A stretch of 49,472 nucleotides of DNA from CAWJHE01 sp964614855 (lineage in GTDB: Bacteria > Chloroflexota > Anaerolineae > Anaerolineales > UBA4823). A program made the translations under genes and the position numbers. The notes beneath the pieces are model-generated. The model did not search any database. It had not been told where the DNA came from and saw only the letters and a list, made by a program, of their open reading frames with translations. The DNA lies in assembly GCA_964614855.1 (NCBI GenBank), contig CAZTMX010000003.1, positions 1-49,472 on the forward strand, written 5' to 3'. Positions within the stretch are counted from its first letter, which is position 1, and each line of letters begins with the position of its first letter. Positions 15,957 to 24,517 of the stretch are shown in pieces.

Positions 15957-17351
15957 ATGGAAACCTCCGCGAAAGCAAAAAACACCTCTTTACCAAAACA
16001 ACCTTATTTTTATAACCTCGAAACTTCCGCTATTGCCGGTCTTGATGGTCGCGCAGAACGGTTTTTAGAAGCTTTTGCACAAATTCTTGCCACGAGTAAT
16101 TATCGCGTGCTGGTTGACCTGTATGCAAAGACCAGCGCCAAATGCGGCAGTTGCTCGGTGAGCTGCCCGGTGTACCAGGTTTCGCAGGATCCGCGCGATG
16201 TCCCCTGTTACAGGAGCAACCTTTTATTGGATGTTTACCGCCAATACTTTGCAGAGAGTGGGCGTTGGCTGCGGAGGCTGTTTCCGGAAAATTCACTGAG
16301 CGATGAAAAAATCGACGAGATTGCTGAGCTTTATTACCGCTGTACAGCTTGCCGGCGCTGCACCATCGATTGCCCGTTGGGTGTAGACCACGGGTTGATC
16401 ACCCACTTGGGACGCTACATCCTGAGCGAAGCCGGCATTGCGCCAAGAGGCCTGGTGGTCTCCGTGCGCGAGCAGCTTGAAGGCGTTACCGCTAACACAT
16501 CCGCCATCCCATTGCCCGCGCTAATGGACAATATCGAATTCTTGCAAGAAGAAATCCAGGATATGACCGGCGCAAATGTCCCCTTCCCTGTCGATCAGGA
16601 AGGCGCTGAATACATTTTCTTCCCGGCAGTCAGCGATTATCTAATGGAAGCCGATACATTGATGGGGAATGCAGTGGCGCTGCATGCCGCTGGGATCTCC
16701 TGGACGATTGGCTCCAAATATTTTGACGGTATCAACTATGGGTTGTTCTACAACGATTGGACCCTAGAACAGATCATTCAGAAGCTTGTGAACGAAGCAC
16801 ACCGGTTGAAAGTAAAGAAAATTCTGATCGGCGAATGCGGTCATGCTTCTCGCTCGGCGCACCAATTTGTGCCCAACTTCCATAATGGCCGCGGATACCC
16901 GGTCGTCAGCATCATGGAGCTGACGGATCAGCTGGCGTTGGATGGGAAAATCCGGTTGAAGAAGGATGTAATCACCGAACGCGTCACGTATCACGACCCA
17001 TGCAACATCTCGCGTTCCGGTTGGATTATTGAACAGCCTCGCCGGCTGCTGCGCAGTTTTGTAAATGATTTTGTAGAAATGCAGCCCAATCGAAAAAAGA
17101 ACTACTGCTGCGGCGGCGGAGGCGGTCTGGTCTCGCTGGATGAAACTTACGAATTCCGCATGCAAGTCACCGGCAAAGCCAAAGCAGACCAGATCCGAGA
17201 ATGCGGCGCGCAAATCGTCGTTTCGCCCTGCGCAAATTGCAAGAAACAATTGCGTGAGCTGGTAGATTATCACAAATTACCGGTGCAAATTGCCGGGCTG
17301 CATGACCTGGTACTCAGGGCCATCGACCTGGATGGATCATCTCACAAATAA
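15957..17351 (+). CDS. DsrK/HdrD-like iron-sulfur CCG-domain protein (module 2)
   Basis: The 464-residue protein has two ferredoxin-type cluster motifs, the first atypical with three cysteines before a proline (Cys 63, 66, 70 in CGSCSVSCP) and the second complete (Cys 129, 132, 135, 139 in CTACRRCTIDCP). Two CCG domains follow, with GECGHA, YHDPCNISRSG, NYCCGGGGGLVS and SPCANCKKQL. In HdrB, HdrD and DsrK such cysteines bind the noncanonical [4Fe-4S] cluster that reduces disulfides or the DsrC trisulfide. No signal or membrane segment, so it is cytoplasmic. The next gene (22 bases away) is a DsrM-like cytochrome b, the usual partner. It is a paralogue of the proteins at 24518 and 34477. Confidence 0.88.
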   Translation: METSAKAKNTSLPKQPYFYNLETSAIAGLDGRAERFLEAFAQILATSNYRVLVDLYAKTSAKCGSCSVSCPVYQVSQDPRDVPCYRSNLLLDVYRQYFAESGRWLRRLFPENSLSDEKIDEIAELYYRCTACRRCTIDCPLGVDHGLITHLGRYILSEAGIAPRGLVVSVREQLEGVTANTSAIPLPALMDNIEFLQEEIQDMTGANVPFPVDQEGAEYIFFPAVSDYLMEADTLMGNAVALHAAGISWTIGSKYFDGINYGLFYNDWTLEQIIQKLVNEAHRLKVKKILIGECGHASRSAHQFVPNFHNGRGYPVVSIMELTDQLALDGKIRLKKDVITERVTYHDPCNISRSGWIIEQPRRLLRSFVNDFVEMQPNRKKNYCCGGGGGLVSLDETYEFRMQVTGKAKADQIRECGAQIVVSPCANCKKQLRELVDYHKLPVQIAGLHDLVLRAIDLDGSSHK

Positions 17352-17373
17352 TGACCAGGAGGAAGGATACACC

Positions 17374-18078
17374 ATGCTTGATTGGCTAACGCTGGCAAAA
17401 GGCCCATTTTTCATCTTCGTGCTGGCTTTTGTGACCCTAAAAGTGTTGCAGATGATCCTCCTAACCGCATGGGATATCTGGACAGCAATTCGCCGGTCAG
17501 GAGACGGACACCTGCCCTACAGGCAAATAGCGCTACAGACCATCACCAACCTGCTGCCGTTCAATAAGATTAACCGCAGCCGGGCAGGTTACAGTATCGC
17601 CTCGATCAGCCTGCACCTGAGCATTCTGCTTGTCCCGTTGTTCTTGCGCAATCATCTGGATATTTTGGGAGATAACATTGGTTTTTCCTGGGCGGCAATT
17701 TCCAAACCCGTTTTGGATATCCTGACCCTGGTTGGCATCCTGGGCATAAGCTTCCTGTTTCTCTACCGTTTGTATATGGTCAGCTCCAGGCGGCTGAGCA
17801 AAACCGCAGATTACTTAATCCTGCTGCTAATCCTGGGTATATTTACATCGGGATACCTGGCAGGTCGCCCCTGGAACCTGATCCCATACAATAGTTTAAT
17901 GTTATTTCATACGGTCTGTGGAATGCTGTTTCTCCTGCTCATCCCATATACAAAGGTGTCCCATTGTGTGCTCTTTCCGCTGATACGCTTGGGGACAGAA
18001 GCCGCCTGGCATTTTGTGCCTCACAGCAGCAACAAGCCAGCCCCCACGCTGCAAAGCTCGGAGGAAATAAGCTTATGA
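17374..18078 (+). CDS. DsrM/NarI-like membrane cytochrome b subunit (module 2)
   Basis: Start chosen at 17374, where AGGAGGAAGG precedes the ATG. The 234-residue protein has about five membrane helices (LAKGPFFIFVLAFVTLKVLQ, SIASISLHLSILLVPLFL, LDILTLVGILGISFLFLYRL, ADYLILLLILGIFTSGYLAG and LMLFHTVCGMLFLLLIPYTK). His residues in the second and fifth helices (LHL, FHT) and a terminal HC pair are suitable b-heme ligands, as in NarI and DsrM. It should pass electrons between menaquinone and the adjacent DsrK-like protein. The stop overlaps the start of the ferredoxin gene (ATGA). Confidence 0.82.
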   Translation: MLDWLTLAKGPFFIFVLAFVTLKVLQMILLTAWDIWTAIRRSGDGHLPYRQIALQTITNLLPFNKINRSRAGYSIASISLHLSILLVPLFLRNHLDILGDNIGFSWAAISKPVLDILTLVGILGISFLFLYRLYMVSSRRLSKTADYLILLLILGIFTSGYLAGRPWNLIPYNSLMLFHTVCGMLFLLLIPYTKVSHCVLFPLIRLGTEAAWHFVPHSSNKPAPTLQSSEEISL

Positions 18079-18866
18079 TCAGCATGCCCACTCAGGTCGG
18101 AATTTTGGTTGATGTCACCCGCTGCACAGGCTGCAACCAGTGCATTGATGCCTGCGCTGCAGCAAACCAGACCGGCATCGATGCCCTCCGTATTCAGCAA
18201 TCACCCGACCGCTTGTCTGCAAACCGGTGGTCATCCATTGTTGAAAGCCAGGAGGGGGCTTTTGTCCGCAAGTTCTGCCGTCACTGCCTGGAACCAGCCT
18301 GTGTATCGGTGTGCCCGGTTGGCGCCATGTACCGCACCAAGGAAGGCATTGTACGCTATGACAAGGATAAGTGTATGGGCTGCCGTTACTGCATGATGGC
18401 TTGTCCATACGGCATCCCGCGATACGAATGGGACACCCCTGTGCCGTTGGTCAAAAAATGTACGCTGTGTTACGACAGGCTTACAGAAGGGAGACTTCCA
18501 GCCTGTGTTGAAACTTGCCCCGAAGGGGTACTTACCTTTGGCGAAAGAAGCGAGTTGCTAAAAATTGCTCACCAGCGGATAGAAGAAAATCCAGAACGTT
18601 ATTTAGCTCAGGTGATTGGGGAAGATGAGGTGGGGGGCACATCGGTAATGTACTTATCGCATGTTCCATTGGATTTTTTGGGATACACCGGAAAACCCGG
18701 CAATCAGCCGTTGCCCGACCTTACCTGGCAATGGTTGGGAAAAGTCCCGCCCATTGCAATTGGCGTGGCGGGCTTGATGACGGGTCTGGTGTATGTCATG
18801 GGACGGCGAATGCAGGCAGAGGAAGCCCGCATCCAGATGACAGATCATTCAAAAAAGGAGAATTAA
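18075..18866 (+). CDS. Four-cluster ferredoxin subunit, HybA-like with C-terminal membrane helix
   Basis: The start at 18075 overlaps the preceding stop by 4 bases. The 263-residue protein has the four cysteine groups of the DmsB/HybA/DsrO family: CTGCNQCIDAC, CRHCLEPACVSVCP, CMGCRYCMMACP and CTLCYDRLTEGRLPACVETCP, so four [4Fe-4S] clusters. A helix near residues 225-245 (PIAIGVAGLMTGLVYVMG) forms a tail anchor as in HybA. No Tat signal precedes the first cluster, unlike HybA and DsrO, so the location of the cluster domain is uncertain. The following NrfD/HybB-like gene is its usual membrane partner. Confidence 0.9.
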   Translation: MISMPTQVGILVDVTRCTGCNQCIDACAAANQTGIDALRIQQSPDRLSANRWSSIVESQEGAFVRKFCRHCLEPACVSVCPVGAMYRTKEGIVRYDKDKCMGCRYCMMACPYGIPRYEWDTPVPLVKKCTLCYDRLTEGRLPACVETCPEGVLTFGERSELLKIAHQRIEENPERYLAQVIGEDEVGGTSVMYLSHVPLDFLGYTGKPGNQPLPDLTWQWLGKVPPIAIGVAGLMTGLVYVMGRRMQAEEARIQMTDHSKKEN

Positions 18867-20681
18867 GTGAGCGAAGCGGCCCAAACTCGAATCAAAGATG
18901 CACTGTGGGCGATCGTTTTCGCGGGAATGGTCGCATCCATCATCCGTTTTGCCAGCGGGCTCGGTACAGCTACTGGGATGAACGACTCAGCTCCCTGGGG
19001 TCTGTGGATAGCTTTCAAACTGGTCTTTGTTGCGCTGGCAGGCGGCGGTTTTACCCTGGCTGCTATGGTGTATATTTTTAAACTGGAAAGCTACCGCCCA
19101 ATCCTGCGCAGAGCCATCCTGATCGCCTTGTTAGGCTACGGTTCCTTTATCGTTTCTCTGCTGTTCGATCTGGGTTTGCCCTGGCATATCTATATGCCAA
19201 TCATCCACTGGCAGCACCACTCTGTGATGTTCGAGATTGCCTGGTGTGTCCTTCTCTATTTCTCGGTCCTGGTATTGGAATTTTCACCCGCTATCCTGGA
19301 ACACCCGCTATTTAACCGTCCAATTTTCAAATTTATCTTGCACTGGCTGCACCGTCTGACCATCCCCACGGTCATCGCAGGGATAGTGCTCTCGACACTC
19401 CACCAATCTTCCCTGGGGTCTTTGTTCCTGATCATGCCCCATCGTGTCCATCCATTGTGGTACAGCCCCTGGATACCCTACATGTTCTTTACCAGCGCGA
19501 TAGCAGCCGGCTTTATGGCGCTTGTGCTGGAAGGCTATCTGGTCGAGTGGTGGTTCAAAAAACCCATGCACACGGACTTGCTCAATCGGCTGGCAGAAGG
19601 TGCCATCCTGCCGCTGGGTCTGTACCTGGTTTTGCGCGTGACAGACCAGATATTGCGCGGCGTACTACCAGGCGCGATCGATGGCTCATGGCAGAGTTTG
19701 CTCTACCTTGCCGAGATCATCCTGGGAGGCGTGATTCCAATCATCTTGCTAAGCATCGAAAAGATGCGCCACAGCCGTGAGGGTTTACTCACCAGTGCAG
19801 TTTTGGTCATCCTGGGAATTATGAGCCAGAGGATGTCCCTGAGTATGTTCACCATGTTGAGAGCAGCAGGTACAAGCTATTCTCCAACCCTGAGTGAAAT
19901 TATTATCACTTTCACCATCCCGGCAGCAGCCATATTGATTTACCTGTTCTTTGCCGAAAACCTGAAAATCTTTGAAACACAGGCAATACCCCCCGAAAAC
20001 CAGCCACAACGCTTGTTACCTGTCCAAAGAAGGAAATTTGGGCAGCCTGTCAGCGGTCTGAGGGCTGTGTTTGCCAGGCGCAGCAGCCTGGGGGTCTTTA
20101 TCATTGCGCTGGCATTATCCATTTTTGCCTTTACTAATAAAACTCCAGCAAACCCTGTCCAAGCCGCTGCAGGTTGGGAAACGCTTCTTATTGACGGAAA
20201 TCAGAAATCCTATGCCGTCAGTTTCCCCCATGTTGAACACCAGGAACGCCTGGCTATCCTGGTGGGAGAAAAAGAAAACTGCCAGACATGCCATCATATG
20301 GATATTCCCGGCGATGAAGCAACAGCCTGCGCGCAGTGCCACACCGATCAACACCAGCCCAGTTTGATTTTTAACCACAATACCCACCAGCAGGCTCTGG
20401 GCGGCAACCAAAGCTGCTCGAATTGCCACACCCAGGAACATGCACGGCTAACGGAAGCGATCTGCCAGGACTGCCATTCTGCCAGGATTTCAGCCCAGGA
20501 GCCAGAAATCACCAGCATGACCGCCCCATCGTATTTCGATGCAATGCACGGCAGGTGTCTTGCATGTCATCAACAGAAAGCAGTAGAACTGGAAAATCCG
20601 GATATGGCATTGTGCAGTACATGCCATGGAGTTCAACCAGAGGAAATGAGCCAGATTTCAGCCAGAGACCCTGGCAAGTAA
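18867..20681 (+). CDS. NrfD/HybB-type membrane subunit fused to a hexaheme cytochrome c domain
   Basis: Residues 1 to about 370 are a polytopic NrfD/HybB-like quinone-interacting domain (APWGLWIAFKLVFVALAGGG, then LHQSSLGSLFLIM). A further helix near residues 408-427 (SSLGVFIIALALSIFAF) leads into a C-terminal domain with exactly six CxxCH motifs between residues 472 and 587 (CQTCH, CAQCH, CSNCH, CQDCH, CLACH, CSTCH) plus extra His for distal ligands. The heme domain must be outside the cytoplasmic membrane. In the DsrMKJOP complex the NrfD protein (DsrP) and the multiheme cytochrome (DsrJ) are separate; here both functions are in one 604-residue chain. The frame is unbroken, so the fusion is real in this assembly. 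The start codon is GTG, preceded by AAAGGAG. Confidence 0.9.
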   Translation: MSEAAQTRIKDALWAIVFAGMVASIIRFASGLGTATGMNDSAPWGLWIAFKLVFVALAGGGFTLAAMVYIFKLESYRPILRRAILIALLGYGSFIVSLLFDLGLPWHIYMPIIHWQHHSVMFEIAWCVLLYFSVLVLEFSPAILEHPLFNRPIFKFILHWLHRLTIPTVIAGIVLSTLHQSSLGSLFLIMPHRVHPLWYSPWIPYMFFTSAIAAGFMALVLEGYLVEWWFKKPMHTDLLNRLAEGAILPLGLYLVLRVTDQILRGVLPGAIDGSWQSLLYLAEIILGGVIPIILLSIEKMRHSREGLLTSAVLVILGIMSQRMSLSMFTMLRAAGTSYSPTLSEIIITFTIPAAAILIYLFFAENLKIFETQAIPPENQPQRLLPVQRRKFGQPVSGLRAVFARRSSLGVFIIALALSIFAFTNKTPANPVQAAAGWETLLIDGNQKSYAVSFPHVEHQERLAILVGEKENCQTCHHMDIPGDEATACAQCHTDQHQPSLIFNHNTHQQALGGNQSCSNCHTQEHARLTEAICQDCHSARISAQEPEITSMTAPSYFDAMHGRCLACHQQKAVELENPDMALCSTCHGVQPEEMSQISARDPGK

Positions 20682-20691
20682 GGAGTTTGAG

Positions 20692-21207
20692 ATGAAAAAG
20701 ATTGGCTTCTGTACGCATTTTTCAAAAACCGATGAATGGGCGTTCGCATTTGCCCTGGGGCTGGCACGCCAGCACAACTGGCAGTTGACGATTTGCCACT
20801 GGCTGAATTCACCCTACCGGCTGCGCCGGGACATGGTTTATCCCACACTGGAGCAAACCGGGGAGCCAGAGACCATCACCCCCAAATTGCTTACGCAACT
20901 CGAGTTGGAATTACGCCAATACTACGAGCCAAAACTTGGGGATTTCACCGATGTTGCCTTTAAGTTGTGCGAGGGCATGTACCAGGTGGAATTGATGCGT
21001 TGTTTCAGGCAAAATCTACTGGACCTGGTGGTAATCGGGTATATGCCCGATGAAGAATTGGGGGCAGGTGAAGAGTCCCTAGAGGTCTTTGCCTCACACC
21101 TGGCATATCCGATGGTGATTGTTGGACCGGATAGTCCAGATCAAATCCAGACGAACAAGGCAGCCGAAGGCTGGCTGGATATCCTCCAGGTGCCTACAGG
21201 CGGATGA
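20692..21207 (+). CDS. Universal-stress-protein-like protein
   Basis: The 171-residue protein starts MKKIGFCTHFSKTDEWAFAF and ends with LDLVVIGYMPDEE and ASHLAYPMVIVGPDS, the pattern of a UspA Rossmann-like fold. The ATP-binding glycine motif of UspA (G-2x-G-9x-G) is not clear, so nucleotide binding is doubtful. It is the last gene of the module, 10 bases after the NrfD-heme fusion with AAGGAG before the ATG. Similar proteins often close respiratory operons; function unknown. Confidence 0.7.
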   Translation: MKKIGFCTHFSKTDEWAFAFALGLARQHNWQLTICHWLNSPYRLRRDMVYPTLEQTGEPETITPKLLTQLELELRQYYEPKLGDFTDVAFKLCEGMYQVELMRCFRQNLLDLVVIGYMPDEELGAGEESLEVFASHLAYPMVIVGPDSPDQIQTNKAAEGWLDILQVPTGG

Positions 21208-21221
21208 CGATCGAACAGTTT

Positions 21222-21264
21222 GCGCCCATCCTGAGGAGCAAGACTGTGACAGGATGCGCGGGTT
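21222..21264. terminator. Hairpin terminator between two convergent operons
   Basis: GCGCCCATCCTG (21222-21233) pairs with CAGGATGCGC (21250-21259) with two bulged C residues; GGG and TTTT follow on the plus strand. It closes the rightward module ending at 21207 and may also act on the leftward dsr train, whose last stop is at 21265. Confidence 0.65.
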
Positions 21265-22398
21265 TTATACCCCCAACATTTTATAACAATGCTGGCACAT
21301 TACCGGAGGAGGCGGCATCGCCTCCTCTTCGCTCTTGGCTGCCAAGTAACTGAACATTGCCAGTGGGCTGGCGCTCACATTCCGCCGCTTAAACGATTCG
21401 ATAAATTTTGCCCTTGTTTTTCCATTCAATGCGTTTTCCAAGCCGTCCACAACATTGCCAAATGAAAGTGTATCAAACGGACGGCTTTCACCCTGGAAGT
21501 AGCGCGGGACACGCCCTTGAACGGTGAGCCCAAGATAAACGCAAGGTGTTACTTCGCCGCGATGGTTGATATAGATTGTGTTGATCGGGTCTGCATCGCA
21601 CACCAGGGTATTGGGTTCAACCTGCAGCGGATAGACACGCAAGGGCAGATTCAGACGAGCCGCATTTGCCTTTGCCGTGGCAATGATCTCCAAATCTTCG
21701 GGCAATGGGTTTTCAGCAAAAATATGCATGCGGTCCAGGTCCAGGCTGGGGGAATAGGTCAGGTTCGTCGCAACCATTTCATCAGCGCCCAGGGAAGCAG
21801 CCAGCTCTACCAAAGATGGAAATTCACTCATATTGGCGCGTGTCATCAGAAAATGCAGTTCCAACCAAGGGGTAGAAATACCCCGCTGCTTTTTAAGATT
21901 GGATAAGTTTTCGAAGTTCTTGCACAGTTGCGCAAAATTCGAATTCGTGCGCAACGACTCGTGAACACATGCTTCATTCCCTGCAAAGGAGACTGAGATC
22001 ATATTGACCCCCAGTTCAAGCAGGCGGTTATTCTCCTGTTCTTTTAGCCAGCTGCCGTTGGTTGTAAAACCTGTGCGACAGCCCTTGTGCTGCGCCATGA
22101 CTAGCATATCCCACAGGTTGCGGTGCAGCATTGGCTCGCCCCACCCCTGTAGATACACCAGGTCAAACAAATCCAGGTGGGGTGCGATATTTTCGCGATA
22201 GAGATCGAGTTGCAAATCCCCTTCCACCCAACTACCAAGCAAGGCATGGTGAGGGCAAAACAGACAACCGGTCGTGCAGCGGCTGGTCACTTCAATTTGC
22301 GCAACCTGGAAAGGACGGTTTGCAGCCGTCTCTTTTTCCTTCGGCTGGCGCAATTTTGGAAACAAATTTCCAATGTTTGTGAGTAAGGATCGCCTCAT
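21265..22398 (-). CDS. Radical SAM protein with SPASM-like C-terminus, last gene of the dsr train
   Basis: Start chosen at the ATG at 22398, because upstream residues in this frame only shadow the dsrN end; the product is 377 residues. The radical SAM cluster motif is CTTGCLFC near residue 39, followed by QGWGEPMLH and TTNGSW. The C-terminal part has Cys residues in VCDADP, TPCVYLG and CQHCYKMLGV, in keeping with an auxiliary SPASM-type cluster. Such proteins modify peptides or cofactors (for example heme d1 synthesis). It follows DsrN by 22 bases, so siroheme or Dsr protein maturation is a reasonable hypothesis. Its substrate cannot be read. Confidence 0.85.
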   Translation of the reverse strand: MRRSLLTNIGNLFPKLRQPKEKETAANRPFQVAQIEVTSRCTTGCLFCPHHALLGSWVEGDLQLDLYRENIAPHLDLFDLVYLQGWGEPMLHRNLWDMLVMAQHKGCRTGFTTNGSWLKEQENNRLLELGVNMISVSFAGNEACVHESLRTNSNFAQLCKNFENLSNLKKQRGISTPWLELHFLMTRANMSEFPSLVELAASLGADEMVATNLTYSPSLDLDRMHIFAENPLPEDLEIIATAKANAARLNLPLRVYPLQVEPNTLVCDADPINTIYINHRGEVTPCVYLGLTVQGRVPRYFQGESRPFDTLSFGNVVDGLENALNGKTRAKFIESFKRRNVSASPLAMFSYLAAKSEEEAMPPPPVMCQHCYKMLGV

Positions 22399-22420
22399 CG
22401 AAGCACCTGTTGTTTCTAGA

Positions 22421-23854
22421 TCATAGATGGTTAGAACAGGGTTGAATGCCCCCTCTTGACTGCCTGTAAACCCGAGCACGCCGCACCAGCCCGCTTGCCC
22501 AACCGGGAGCGCCGCCGGCATGCAGATGCGTGTAGGATGCCAGCACATTGCGATACACGATCCCGTCACGGGCATCTCCCAGGCCATTGCCGCGGGTCAA
22601 ATGATAACAAGTGATAAGTGAACCCGAAGCTTGTTCATATGGCAAAGCATACAAACGCGAGTTATGGAATTCGTGCCCGCGCAAAATGCTGCCTGGCGGG
22701 AAGAATGGATTCTCATGGTCCACGTTGGCAACCACATAGCCGTGCCCCTGAGGCTTATGGGTCATCTCAATCTCACACGGGAGCACGCCCGCCATCTCGG
22801 CTGTTTGATCGCCCCAACGGATACGCTGGGAGAGATACATCAACCCGCCGCACTCGGCATATACGGGCAAACCTGCTTCAACCGCCTGGCGCACCGCAGA
22901 ACGCAAGGCGGCGTTGGCTGCAATCTGCTCCATAAACATTTCAGGGAACCCACCGCCAATATAGAGCAGGTCCAGGTCCGGCAGCAGCGCATCATTCAGG
23001 CTGTCAATAAAAACCAGCTGTGCACCTGCAGACTGCAGCGCATCCAGATTATCCGGATAATAGAAGGTAAAAGCACGGTCACGAAATACCCCAATCCTGG
23101 CCAGCGCGGCTGCGCTCTCGACAGGAGGCAAACAGGGCGTTTCTGCGAGTTGCAGCCGGGGTGCAGAGCAAGCAATTTTATACACCAGCGGCAGATCAAG
23201 ATTACGCTCCGCCATCTGCTTGCAGGCAGCGATAACCGGCAGCAGCGCCTCGTTTTCACCCCTGGGCACCAACCCCAGGTGGCGATCCGGAATACTCAAG
23301 CTTTCATTACGGGGGATTGAACCCACTACAGGGATGTTGCAGTAGCTTTCTATTGCCTGGCGTAAGCGGCTCTCATGACGGCTGTGCGCCACCTGGTTGA
23401 GCACCACACCAGCGATGGGGGTCTGCGGTTCGAAAGTCTGGCAGCCGTGCACGATGGCCGCAATACTGCGGCCGATGCGCGTTGCATTGATTACCAGCAG
23501 GATGGGCGCATGTAATGCGCGCGCCAGTGCGGCAGTGCTGCCGCTGCCGCTGTCATCAAACGAATCGAAAAGCCCGTGGTTCCCTTCAACCAGGCTGATA
23601 TCTGCCTGTTGTGCAGTGCAGACAAAAGCCTGGATTAAAGTTTCTGGTTGGTCATAGAAGAAGGGGTCTAATGTGTAACAGGATTGCCCGGCTGCTTCGC
23701 TCAACCAAGATGGGTCGATATAATCCGGACCTTTTTTAAACGGCTGAATGACAAAGCCTTGCGCCTTGAACGCTGCGCATAAACCCAGTGTTAGTGTCGT
23801 TTTCCCGCTTCTACCCTGCGGAGCTGCGATCACCAAGCGAGGGAATTTAGACAT
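22421..23854 (-). CDS. dsrN: DsrN, siroheme amidase of the cobyrinate a,c-diamide synthase family
   Basis: The 477-residue protein is a CbiA/CobB-type amidotransferase: an ATP-binding loop APQGRSGKTT (residues 11-20), KKGPDYIDPSW at 40, and a class I glutaminase domain with the nucleophile Cys 335 in VYAECGGLMYL and His 443/445 in YTHLHA. In dsr clusters this family is DsrN, which amidates the siroheme of DsrAB to siroheme amide. The alternative is cobyrinate a,c-diamide synthase for B12, but no other corrin genes are nearby while siroheme genes and dsrAB are. It lies 30 bases downstream of a ferredoxin gene. Confidence 0.88.
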   Translation of the reverse strand: MSKFPRLVIAAPQGRSGKTTLTLGLCAAFKAQGFVIQPFKKGPDYIDPSWLSEAAGQSCYTLDPFFYDQPETLIQAFVCTAQQADISLVEGNHGLFDSFDDSGSGSTAALARALHAPILLVINATRIGRSIAAIVHGCQTFEPQTPIAGVVLNQVAHSRHESRLRQAIESYCNIPVVGSIPRNESLSIPDRHLGLVPRGENEALLPVIAACKQMAERNLDLPLVYKIACSAPRLQLAETPCLPPVESAAALARIGVFRDRAFTFYYPDNLDALQSAGAQLVFIDSLNDALLPDLDLLYIGGGFPEMFMEQIAANAALRSAVRQAVEAGLPVYAECGGLMYLSQRIRWGDQTAEMAGVLPCEIEMTHKPQGHGYVVANVDHENPFFPPGSILRGHEFHNSRLYALPYEQASGSLITCYHLTRGNGLGDARDGIVYRNVLASYTHLHAGGAPGWASGLVRRARVYRQSRGGIQPCSNHL

Positions 23855-23884
23855 GAACTGCCTGTGTAGGTGAGAAGGATCGCT

Positions 23885-24085
23885 TTAGTATTCTGTTACA
23901 GTGACTGCGCCCTCTGCGCAAGAAGCCTCGCAAGACATGCAGCCAATACAATCATCGGGGCTGCCGGTGAACATGGCGTATTTCTTACCATTTTCTTCAA
24001 CAATGGCAATCATCTCATTTGGACAATTATCGACACAATCACCACATGCCTGGCATTTATCGATATCAATACTTACTATAAACAT
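23885..24085 (-). CDS. Small 2[4Fe-4S] ferredoxin
   Basis: The 66-residue protein has two complete cluster motifs, CQACGDCVDNCP near residue 11 and CIGCMSCEASCAEGA near residue 46. It is a soluble bacterial-type ferredoxin in the dsr train, between the DsrE-like gene and dsrN. It could supply low-potential electrons to the radical SAM protein or to the DsrK-like proteins. Confidence 0.93.
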   Translation of the reverse strand: MFIVSIDIDKCQACGDCVDNCPNEMIAIVEENGKKYAMFTGSPDDCIGCMSCEASCAEGAVTVTEY

Positions 24086-24110
24086 ACTGCCTCCACGGTT
24101 TTCAATATTG

Positions 24111-24497
24111 TTAAAAGGATAGGACCAGGTCGGATTTTAAACCTTGTTTGATCAAAAAACTAGGACCAACCAGGTCTTCAATCTCATCGATCAAATCCTC
24201 AGGTTTCATGCTGCACAGCTGCAAGGCAGCATCACAGACATAGAATTTTACACCCAAACCTAATGCTTCATCAATAAACTCTCTTATCGTCCGGCCACCT
24301 TCTTTGGCGCGCAGATTTTCTGCCACCCCTTGTCGCAGAAGTTGGGGGGCCTGCAGCACAAAGCATATCCCTGCCTCAGCGCCAGCTTTTGCCGCTTCTC
24401 CAGCAAACATAAACGGTGCAGGGCAGCGTTCGGCGTTGTTGATGCCAAAAGTGGCTACGATCAAAACCTTCTTACCGGCATAATCTTCAACTGGCAT
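24111..24497 (-). CDS. DsrE/TusD-fold protein
   Basis: The 128-residue protein has the DsrE-like layout: KKVLIVATFGINNAERCPAP at the N-terminus, a central AKAGAEAGICFVLQAPQLLR, and VKFYVCDAALQLCSMKPEDL near the C-terminus. Cys 25, Cys 87 and Cys 93 are candidates for sulfur binding; the single DsrE cysteine of sulfur oxidisers sits in a similar region. Only one such gene is present, with no dsrF or dsrH beside it, so the sulfur-oxidiser DsrEFH complex is not encoded here. A sulfur-carrier role is inferred. Confidence 0.75.
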   Translation of the reverse strand: MPVEDYAGKKVLIVATFGINNAERCPAPFMFAGEAAKAGAEAGICFVLQAPQLLRQGVAENLRAKEGGRTIREFIDEALGLGVKFYVCDAALQLCSMKPEDLIDEIEDLVGPSFLIKQGLKSDLVLSF

Positions 24498-24517
24498 AAT
24501 TGTCTCTCCCTGGCAAA

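Noticed and set aside
22399..22587. N-terminal extension of the radical SAM protein
   Set aside because: These 63 codons overlap the 3' end of dsrN and do not resemble the family; the ATG at 22398 fits better.
22631..23320. Plus-strand frame of 229 codons
   Set aside because: Antisense to dsrN, whose motifs and active-site residues are complete.
22421..23854. Cobyrinate a,c-diamide synthase for B12
   Set aside because: No other corrin genes are nearby, while dsr and siroheme genes are; DsrN is the better reading, though the family is shared.
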